This document shows, piece after piece, positions 7,840-13,197 of a stretch of DNA of 24,176 nucleotides (the stretch's first letter is position 1; every line of letters begins with the position of its first letter). This DNA comes from a virus, in the IMG/VR virus record IMGVR_UViG_3300048834_000406, positions 1-24,176 of that record. One strand, given 5' to 3'. The position numbers were made by a program, and so were the translations under genes. Under the pieces are notes generated by a model. That model saw only the letters and a list, made by a program, of their open reading frames with translations. It made no database searches and had not been told where the DNA came from.

Positions 7840-8483
7840 CAGAAGTCGTTGTATCTGGTTCGGCCGCGCGCCCTGGTCTGGCCGCGCAGGTTTGCGGTGA
7901 AGTGTGTGTTGCAGGCGTCTTCGAAGCGGGCGGCATGGATGGCGGCGCCGGAGGGATCGGTCCAAGGGCGCTCGGGCAGCAGGAGAAGGCGGGCGACGGC
8001 GCCGGACCCTATTGGTTCAGCGAACTGGTCCAACATGAAGTCGGGGACTTGGTTGAAATAGTCCTGCAGCATCACACCGGACCTGGTGTAGTCGTGGCCG
8101 GCCTTGGGCTTGAGAAACACGGAGACTGAAAGGGTTCCGGGCTCGAAGGGGAACAGGATGAACCGGCCCCATTCGGCTTGTGACAGCCATTTGGGCGGCG
8201 CCGGGGTTGCCAGCCGCCAATCCGCGGGGAGATCGTTGAATTGGGTGACAGCCAGATCGATCGGCCCCCAATTCGCACGTTCGACCCTGTGAATCTCGGC
8301 GTAGTCCGGCACCTCGATAGCGAATTCGTTGGTGGTAACCTCGACCGACAGGTTCATCCGCCAGCAGCGGGTGCGCTCGCAAAACTCCCGGGCCGCCAGT
8401 CGAGCCATGAACTCCAGCGCGATCTGGGAGACATTGGGCACATGCGGGGCGATGTAGGGGGTGAATTGCGAGGTATAGATCAT
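7839..8483 (-). CDS. Tail adaptor-type structural protein
   Basis: A 214-aa protein. The N-terminus FTPYIAPHVPNVSQIALEF followed by AAREFCERTRCWR matches a family encoded beside the hub protein in many proteobacterial podophages: a helix that brings a conserved Cys-Glu-Arg-Thr segment next to Trp, then an edge-to-edge beta domain (FAIEVPDYAEIHRVERANW). The centre is beta-rich with WGRFILFPFEPGTLSVSVFL, and the C-terminus is basic. It probably forms a ring between portal and hub or a tail-tube component. The stop overlaps the hub start by one base, and it begins three bases after the preceding stop, so the three genes form a coupled tail set. Confidence 0.75.
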   Translation of the reverse strand: MIYTSQFTPYIAPHVPNVSQIALEFMARLAAREFCERTRCWRMNLSVEVTTNEFAIEVPDYAEIHRVERANWGPIDLAVTQFNDLPADWRLATPAPPKWLSQAEWGRFILFPFEPGTLSVSVFLKPKAGHDYTRSGVMLQDYFNQVPDFMLDQFAEPIGSGAVARLLLLPERPWTDPSGAAIHAARFEDACNTHFTANLRGQTRARGRTRYNDF

Positions 8484-8486
8484 CGC

Positions 8487-9200
8487 TTACCTGTTGAACC
8501 GGGTTGTCGGCGAGTTGACGTTGCTGGTCGCCTCGTTCGTGGCTTTGATGCCCAATGCTTGCTGGAACAGAGCGAGGTGAGCCTGGGCCCGTGCGGCTGC
8601 ACCCGGCAGGTTGATGTCCTTGCCGAATGCCTTGGCGAGAACGAAGTCGTAGACCGCGTTGCGGTAGGCATCCGGGACCGGCACCACCATCGAATAGGAG
8701 TCGGTGCTGGTGGGGTTGGATGGGATGGCAAGCGGCGCAGGCAAAGCCGAGGCCACCACCTCGATCACGCCTGTCCCATCGTTGCCGGGGACGACGAAGA
8801 AGGCGGAGGGATCGCTGTCATGGTCGACCACATGGGCCACCATCTGGTTGTAGGGGAGATAGGAGGGGTCATGCCAGTTGGGGACGAAGCTATCGATATC
8901 GATGCGTGAGGCTGGCGTGATCACCTTGCCCCCTGCCCTGCCCCCTGGGGCGTCGTCGCGGGCGACCAGGTTGCGGTTGACCTGCAGCAGCTGATGATAG
9001 CCCTCGGGCAGCGATTGCAGGGTGCCGCGCTGGAGTTCGACCTCGATGGTCTTGCCGGTGGCCGAGGGTTTCGCAATGGCGATATCTCGGACGGCCTGAT
9101 TGACCCAGCCCAGTAGTTCGGCCCGGGGCCAACGAACAAAGTTGCCGTCATTCAGCGTGACGGCAACTTCGGTCAGGATGGAGGCGACTGTAAACGACAT
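8487..9200 (-). CDS. Phage adaptor protein (DUF6682-like)
   Basis: A 237-aa protein. The opening TEVAVTLNDGNFVRWPRAELLGW, then NQAVRDIAIAKPSATGKTIEV and LQSLPEGYHQLLQVNRN, follows the pattern of the head-tail adaptor-like family I know as DUF6682: an N-terminal helix with RWP, a strand with LP, and a long middle beta domain. The C-terminal part (PVPDAYRNAVYDFVLAKAFGKD, then helices) closes the family's layout. It likely docks on the portal ring. The start is at ATG 9200 with GGTGAGAG directly upstream. The name of the family is from memory, so it should be treated as probable. Confidence 0.78.
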   Translation of the reverse strand: MSFTVASILTEVAVTLNDGNFVRWPRAELLGWVNQAVRDIAIAKPSATGKTIEVELQRGTLQSLPEGYHQLLQVNRNLVARDDAPGGRAGGKVITPASRIDIDSFVPNWHDPSYLPYNQMVAHVVDHDSDPSAFFVVPGNDGTGVIEVVASALPAPLAIPSNPTSTDSYSMVVPVPDAYRNAVYDFVLAKAFGKDINLPGAAARAQAHLALFQQALGIKATNEATSNVNSPTTRFNR

Positions 9201-9226
9201 CTCTCACCAGTGGTTGGAGGTGTCGA

Positions 9227-9871
9227 TCAAGCCTCGACAGGCTTCATCAGCGCCCCAATGACATTCTTGCGCGAGGACCGGGGCGCCGGATCGCGGCCGA
9301 ACCGGGCCTTGAAGGCGTCCCAGACCTCTTCCTTCGACATTTCGTCGTAGGGGTTCGGTTCCTCGACCGGCTTCTGCGGCGCCGGCTCGGTCGCCGGGGC
9401 GGACTCGATGGCGGCCTTGATCGTGTTGACCTGGTCAGCCTTGACCATCTCAAGCGTATCGGGGTGGGTGCCGGATTCCTCGGCCTCGCCGGCAGCAACC
9501 GGCGGCGCAACCGGAGGTGTGGTTGTGGTGGTGACCTCACCAACCGCCACGGTATGGGCGTGAATTCCGTCGCCAACCGGATGGGCGTGATCGCTCTGCG
9601 TCGCGGCAGGAGTGATGGCGTGGGTGTGGGCGGGATCGGTCCCAGCGAAAGCGCCGGTGGACTGCGGAGCGACAGGCGGCGGTGCTTCCTTCGGATCAGT
9701 CAGTTCGGCTGGCTGATAGGCGGGATCGCAGCGCAGCAGCACCAGCGCATGCTCGGGATCGGCGACATCAGCGATGTGGCGCCCATCGGGCTGGGGAGCG
9801 AAATGGTAGGTGGTGCCGGAGACTTCGACCTTGCTGCCGCCTTCGCGGTGAATGGAGAGTTCGATACGCAT
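9227..9871 (-). CDS. Unknown structural-block protein with HxH motifs and HeH-like C-terminus
   Basis: A 214-aa protein in three parts. Residues 1-55 are a small beta domain (RIELSIHREGGSKVEVSGTT). Residues about 60-175 are a Pro/Ala/Thr-rich linker with three HxH motifs (82-84 HTH, 95-97 HAH, 104-106 HAH). Residues about 178-210 (SKEEVWDAFKARFGRDPAPR) look like the short helix-extension-helix segment common at the ends of head-associated phage proteins. AGGAA lies 8 bases before the ATG. The HxH spacing echoes the collar-fibre C-terminus, so a metal-binding, fibre-like trimer is conceivable. Its position between the decoration candidate and adaptor genes suggests a head or neck protein. Function unknown. 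Confidence 0.72.
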   Translation of the reverse strand: MRIELSIHREGGSKVEVSGTTYHFAPQPDGRHIADVADPEHALVLLRCDPAYQPAELTDPKEAPPPVAPQSTGAFAGTDPAHTHAITPAATQSDHAHPVGDGIHAHTVAVGEVTTTTTPPVAPPVAAGEAEESGTHPDTLEMVKADQVNTIKAAIESAPATEPAPQKPVEEPNPYDEMSKEEVWDAFKARFGRDPAPRSSRKNVIGALMKPVEA

Positions 9872-9903
9872 CGGGGATTCCTGCGATTAGGAGGGATTGG
9901 TGC

Positions 9904-9937
9904 CGCCCCGGGGGATGCCCTGACCCTCCCCGGGGCG
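9904..9937 (-). terminator. GC hairpin between decoration and His-rich genes
   Basis: A perfect 10-bp inverted repeat (CGCCCCGGGG at 9928-9937 read on the minus strand, with its complement at 9904-9913) and a 14-base loop lie in the 95-bp gap between two genes. No T-tract follows, so it is a poor intrinsic terminator. It may slow polymerase, protect the upstream transcript end or help Rho-dependent partial termination. It is the only structure I see in this gap. Confidence 0.4.
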
Positions 9938-9966
9938 ACTACGCGCCGTTCCCTCGTCCAGCGCGA

Positions 9967-10410
9967 TCAGAAGACGAGATCGAGGATCACCGTCAGCTTC
10001 TTGTTGGCGGCGGCCGACACATCGGCGGCGATGGTGGCGCCGATGGAGCGGTGGGTATCCGCCGGGGCGATGCCCTTGCATTTCAGCGCGGTGGCTGCGG
10101 CCTCGGTGTTGTTGACCGATTGGGCCGAGAACAACTCGGTGCCGACCGTGCGGGCGTTGTCGAGACTGCCGGGGGTGCCGGACATCAGGCCAACGTTCGC
10201 GGTGGTGGCGCCAAGGTTTTCGCCGATCACCTGGCAACCGACGACGCGAGCCCCGGCGGGCAGCAGTCCCATCTCGATCTTGTCGTTGGCTGCGACATAG
10301 CCGGTGGGGTTGAAGACGTATTCGAAGATGGCGGAGGTGCGGACGCCGGCGGCGTAGGCCGTGGGCTGGAACGCCTTGCCCTTCGCGGTAGGGGTCTGGA
10401 GGACGGTCAT
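9967..10410 (-). CDS. Capsid decoration/cement protein candidate
   Basis: A 147-aa protein directly after the major capsid gene. It is rich in Ala, Gly, Thr and Val and predicted as mostly beta: SAIFEYVFNPTGYVAANDKI, LLPAGARVVGCQVIGENLG, GTELFSAQSVNN, KKLTVILDLVF. Small, Ala/Gly-rich beta proteins at this position are often capsid-binding cement or head-fibre proteins. I recognise no named family. The leader holds ACAAGGA 8 bases before ATG, flanked by a second AGGA, matching the CsrA core. Hairpins lie on both sides of the gene, which may give it its own expression level. The role is inference from size, composition and position. Confidence 0.75.
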   Translation of the reverse strand: MTVLQTPTAKGKAFQPTAYAAGVRTSAIFEYVFNPTGYVAANDKIEMGLLPAGARVVGCQVIGENLGATTANVGLMSGTPGSLDNARTVGTELFSAQSVNNTEAAATALKCKGIAPADTHRSIGATIAADVSAAANKKLTVILDLVF

Positions 10411-10418
10411 GGCCGAGT

Positions 10419-10425
10419 TCCTTGT
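10419..10425 (-). promoter_or_regulatory. ACAAGGA element at the decoration-gene RBS
   Basis: On the minus strand the leader reads AGGAACAAGGAACTCGGCC before ATG at 10410. The AAGGA core is the ribosome binding site, and ACAAGGA matches the CsrA core ACARGGA, with a second GGA six bases upstream. It is offered as a candidate target of the CsrA-like protein. Confidence 0.35.
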
Positions 10426-10440
10426 TCCTGATTGGGAGAA

Positions 10441-10462
10441 GGCCGCCGGTCACCCGGCGGCC
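10441..10462 (-). terminator. Hairpin terminator candidate after the major capsid gene
   Basis: On the minus strand a perfect 9-bp GC stem (GGCCGCCGG / CCGGCGGCC) with a four-base loop is followed by TTCTCCC. It lies 17 bases past the capsid stop and before the next gene's RBS. The stem is strong but the T-tract is short, so partial termination (high capsid, less downstream transcript) is plausible. Confidence 0.5.
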
Positions 10463-10478
10463 GCGTCGATTACGCCTC

Positions 10479-11579
10479 TCAGGCGTTCGGATCCTTGGCG
10501 TAGGTGTCCATCGCCAGCACACCGAAGTCCCGGTTGTTGAAGCGGGTCTTTTTCAGGCCCATGATGATGCCGGCGACAACGGTGGGTTCGTTGTCGTAGT
10601 CCTCCATCTCTTCTTTCCAGGTGAAGCGCTGGCCGCCGGGGGTGCCGTAGGCGATAACGCCCGCCTGACGGCCCATGAGGAGCGCACGAGCGGCGGGGAG
10701 GTTGGCGCCGGCACCGTAGTCGGAGAACCGGATGACGTTTTCATGGGAGTGGAGGACGGCATTGTTGATCATGCCGAGGCCACCCTTGAAGATCATCGAG
10801 TTCCGGCCCTCGGCCGTCGCCACCGCCTTCTGGATGTCCAGCCATTCGCCAGCGACGCTGGAGTTGCGCATGCTGTGTTCCTGGTAGGTCGACATCAACA
10901 CCACCAGGTGCGGGGCGCCATCCACATCGATCGGGACGATGTTGGTGGCTTCGGTGTCGACCGACCGCATCATCTTGACACGCACGATCGCGCGCTCGAT
11001 CAGCGACTTCGACATCACGTCGGACGTGGTGATGGTCGCTTTCGAAGTCGCCGAACCGCCGAACAGAAGGTGGGTGGCATCAGGGGCCTGCAGGGCGTTG
11101 CCAGCAAACCCGGTGTAGTCGGCGGGCTCGATGAACTCCTCGTTGATGCCGCGCGCACCCGACAGATAGACGAACTTGATTTCGTCCAGATAGGCGCGCC
11201 AGTAGTCGGTCAGACGGTCTTTTGCGACCTTGCGGAGGTCGTGAACCACCCGTTTCCGGCTCATTTTGCCGCCGGCGCTGACGGGGTGCCGCATCTGGTC
11301 GATGATGACCTCGTCCGAGAAGAAGCGTAGGGCTTCTTCCTTACCCTTCACCCGGTTGTCACCGAAGGTGGGCCGCTGGCGCAGCTGCACGGAGAGGTCG
11401 AAGCTGACGCGGTCGCCGGCGTCAGAGGCGATCTCCAGTTTTTCCTCGATGATGTTGTTGTCGCCCTTGCCCTCGAACTTGCGGGAGAAGTAGCCCTTGC
11501 GGTTCACATCGACGGCAAGGTTGGTGGACCATTTCTTCTGGGCTTTGGGGTCGCCCCACGCGATCACGGTCGTGGTCAT
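10479..11579 (-). CDS. Major capsid protein (N4-gp56 / DUF4043-like family)
   Basis: A 366-aa protein with the pattern of the N4-gp56 family of major capsid proteins. Its features are an early segment WGDPKAQKKWSTNLAVDV and KGYFSRKFEGKGDNNIIE, then GDRVSFDLSVQLRQRPTFGD, KEEALRFFSDEVIIDQMRHP, then the helix RLTDYWRAYLDEIKFVYLSG. A C-terminal KNDRDFGV-like end (KTRFNNRDFGVLAMDTY) closes it. It builds the icosahedral shell on the scaffold encoded upstream. ATG at 11579 has GAGAGG 6 bases ahead. A 108-bp gap with a possible promoter separates it from the CsrA-like gene, which may allow stronger expression. Confidence 0.92.
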   Translation of the reverse strand: MTTTVIAWGDPKAQKKWSTNLAVDVNRKGYFSRKFEGKGDNNIIEEKLEIASDAGDRVSFDLSVQLRQRPTFGDNRVKGKEEALRFFSDEVIIDQMRHPVSAGGKMSRKRVVHDLRKVAKDRLTDYWRAYLDEIKFVYLSGARGINEEFIEPADYTGFAGNALQAPDATHLLFGGSATSKATITTSDVMSKSLIERAIVRVKMMRSVDTEATNIVPIDVDGAPHLVVLMSTYQEHSMRNSSVAGEWLDIQKAVATAEGRNSMIFKGGLGMINNAVLHSHENVIRFSDYGAGANLPAARALLMGRQAGVIAYGTPGGQRFTWKEEMEDYDNEPTVVAGIIMGLKKTRFNNRDFGVLAMDTYAKDPNA

Positions 11580-11638
11580 GGTGTTGCCTCTCGCTAACGT
11601 TGCGTGAAGGCGCGTCCATGCACCATGTCATGGCCAAG

Positions 11639-11667
11639 GTTTTACCAGATGTTGCGCTTTGTGAAAA
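11639..11667 (-). promoter_or_regulatory. Candidate sigma70-type promoter for the capsid gene
   Basis: On the minus strand TTTTCA (11667-11662) and TAAAAC (11644-11639) are separated by 17 bases, and TGG precedes the second box as in an extended -10. Each box matches the consensus at 4 of 6 positions. Transcription would begin about 50-55 bases before the capsid ATG. The local AT-richness contrasts with the surrounding GC-rich genes. Confidence 0.35.
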
Positions 11668-11687
11668 GAGACACGCTATATGTTGTG

Positions 11688-11864
11688 TCAGGTTGAACCG
11701 GGCGGTGTGTTTTCCCCGCCCGGTTCATCGATCCGCCTGATTTGGACAGCCGCAGGCGCCAGGATGCGGAGCGCCATCTTGGAGTTGTGGTCGCGGGTGA
11801 CCTCGACCACCACATCATCACCGATGGCGATGCGCGTTCCGGGGCGGATCTTGAGTTGCAGCAC
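11688..11864 (-). CDS. csrA: CsrA/RsmA-like RNA-binding regulator
   Basis: A 58-aa minus-strand reading frame from GTG 11864, with AGGGGG 5 bases upstream, to TGA at 11688, not starting with ATG. Its first 47 residues align without gaps to E. coli CsrA as I recall it: ML-L, R7, G9, IGDDVVVEV (14-22), AP at 36-37, V40 and R44, about 15 identities. Leu4 and Arg44, the known RNA-contacting positions, are both kept. CsrA-family dimers bind GGA motifs in mRNA leaders and usually block or alter translation. It lies 12 bases after the scaffold stop and 108 bases before the capsid gene, so it is embedded in the head operon. The target is unknown; phage structural mRNAs or host mRNAs are both possible. 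Confidence 0.82.
   Translation of the reverse strand: MLQLKIRPGTRIAIGDDVVVEVTRDHNSKMALRILAPAAVQIRRIDEPGGENTPPGST
11694..11727 (-). promoter_or_regulatory. 12-bp hairpin with GGA in its loop, at the csrA-like 3' end
   Basis: TGAACCGGGCGG and CCGCCCGGTTCA form a perfect 12-bp stem around a 10-base loop starting GGAAAA on the minus strand. The structure overlaps the last codons of the csrA-like gene, just before its stop. There is no T-tract, so a terminator is doubtful. GGA in the loop of a hairpin is the form preferred by CsrA proteins, hence it may be an autoregulatory or transcript-protecting element. The pairing is directly visible; the function is inference. Confidence 0.45.
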
Positions 11865-11876
11865 CGTTGCCCCCTG

Positions 11877-12893
11877 TCAGATATCCAGCGAGGCGAAGTG
11901 ATCGCGCTCCTCTGGGGTCAGTGAGGCCATGATGCGTTCGGCCTCGGCCGCATCGGCCTTTTCCAGGCGATCTTGCAACTCGCCGAACCGGGTATCCCTG
12001 GTATTGGAGAGGCCGGCGGATGGCATCGTCTGGATGGTGACGGGCAGAGGCGGTTTTTCCGAGGGCGGCGGAGGTGCCTTCGGTTTCGCCGCCTTTGGGT
12101 CGGCTTGGGGATCGGGTGGTGGAGTCACCTTTTCGAGCGGGGGCGCCTTGATGCCAAGGGCCTCGGCCTCGACCAGGTAGCGTTTGTGGGCGAGTTCGAG
12201 GATCTGCCGCTGATCCAGCTTGGCCCTAAGCGCCTCATTGCCCAGGATGTCTTTGACATGCTGATCATAGGCGTTGACATGCGCCTCCTCGATCAGCCCG
12301 GGATGCTCGGTCAGGTAGGTGGTGGCCGCACGGTTGAAGCTGTCACGGTAGGCATCGAACTGCGCGGTAGCCGCATCCTCCACCGCCTTTTCATAGACCT
12401 CGACCAACTTGAGATCGGCCTTGGCCGCTGCTTCGCGATCCGCGATGTCCTGTTGTTCCTTCAGGTATTCTTCACGGGTGACCTCGCCATCTTCGTAGCG
12501 TTCAAACGCCTTTTCGCGGGCGGCCTTGGCCTCATCGATGATGGTTTGGGCCGCTTCTACGTCGACTTCGGGGCGCGGTGGCAGAACAGGCGCATCAGGC
12601 GGCGCAGATGTGATTGGTGGCTCGCTTTCGTCAGCTTCGGTAACGGCAGGCGGGGTTTTTTCGTCCGTCTCCGTCTGGCCTTCTTCGCCATCTTCACCCT
12701 CGTCCTGATCATCCTCAAGTGCGGCCCGCTCCTCATCGGTGAGGCGGGCCAGATCGGATTCGTCAAACTCATCGCCCTCGGGGATGTCGTCCTTGGGCAA
12801 GAGGCTGGAGAGGTCTTCTTCACCATCACCACTTGCAAGCGGATCGATGGTGTCGTCTTCGTCGTCCAGTGGCGGCGCTGATTTGTCGTTCAT
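11877..12893 (-). CDS. Capsid scaffolding protein
   Basis: A 338-aa protein starting at ATG 12893 with AAGGAG 6 bases upstream; the longer frame from 13046 overlaps the next gene and looks unnatural there. The N-terminal 110 residues are extremely acidic (LDDEDDTIDPLASGDGEEDL), then a Pro-rich stretch, a long charged helix (about 120-250) and a short basic/helical C-terminus with RDTRFGELQDRLEKADAAEA. This layout, at this place between portal and major capsid genes, is that of an internal scaffolding protein that directs procapsid assembly and leaves afterwards. I see no protease domain that would degrade it. Confidence rests on composition and position. Confidence 0.85.
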   Translation of the reverse strand: MNDKSAPPLDDEDDTIDPLASGDGEEDLSSLLPKDDIPEGDEFDESDLARLTDEERAALEDDQDEGEDGEEGQTETDEKTPPAVTEADESEPPITSAPPDAPVLPPRPEVDVEAAQTIIDEAKAAREKAFERYEDGEVTREEYLKEQQDIADREAAAKADLKLVEVYEKAVEDAATAQFDAYRDSFNRAATTYLTEHPGLIEEAHVNAYDQHVKDILGNEALRAKLDQRQILELAHKRYLVEAEALGIKAPPLEKVTPPPDPQADPKAAKPKAPPPPSEKPPLPVTIQTMPSAGLSNTRDTRFGELQDRLEKADAAEAERIMASLTPEERDHFASLDI

Positions 12894-12900
12894 CACAAAC

Positions 12901-12907
12901 TCCTTGT
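12901..12907 (-). promoter_or_regulatory. ACAAGGA element at the scaffold RBS
   Basis: The leader reads CAACAAGGAGTTTGTG before ATG at 12893. AAGGAG is the ribosome binding site and ACAAGGA matches the CsrA core ACARGGA, 7 bases ahead of ATG. Confidence 0.35.
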
Positions 12908-12915
12908 TGCAGGGC

Positions 12916-13197
12916 TCAGGTTGGGGTGGGTCCGTCTTCGGAAGCACAGACCGGATACCGGTAGAGGACGCGGTAGAGGTTTGCGCCGAGGTCAACGTCG
13001 ACACGAATGATGGTGGCCCCAGGCGGCAGACGGGTGTCTTGGTCACACCTGTCTGCTTGCCTGATGATCAACATCCCCAACGCCGACTCCGCACCAAGCG
13101 GCACATCCGGCGCTGGGTCTTCGGGATCGAGGTATTCGAGCAGCGTGGAAAACCGGAAGCTGCGCAGGGCCGCGAACATGGGATTGAGGCCGGGCAT
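12916..13197 (-). CDS. Small unknown protein between portal and scaffold
   Basis: A 93-aa protein whose ATG at 13197 overlaps the portal stop by one base (TAATG). The sequence begins MPGLNPMFAALRSFRFSTL and has a central ESALGMLIIRQADRCDQDTR and a beta-like end (TIIRVDVDLGANLYRVLYRYPV). There is no signal peptide, membrane span or recognised motif. The gene is 22 bases upstream of the scaffold ATG and is probably translationally coupled to the portal. It may be a portal-associated or head-assembly factor; no function is claimed. Confidence 0.72.
   Translation of the reverse strand: MPGLNPMFAALRSFRFSTLLEYLDPEDPAPDVPLGAESALGMLIIRQADRCDQDTRLPPGATIIRVDVDLGANLYRVLYRYPVCASEDGPTPT

Noticed and set aside
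11680-11901. 73-codon plus-strand ORF opposite the csrA-like gene
   Set aside because: The minus strand has the gap-free CsrA match with RBS; the plus frame has no family and runs against the operon.
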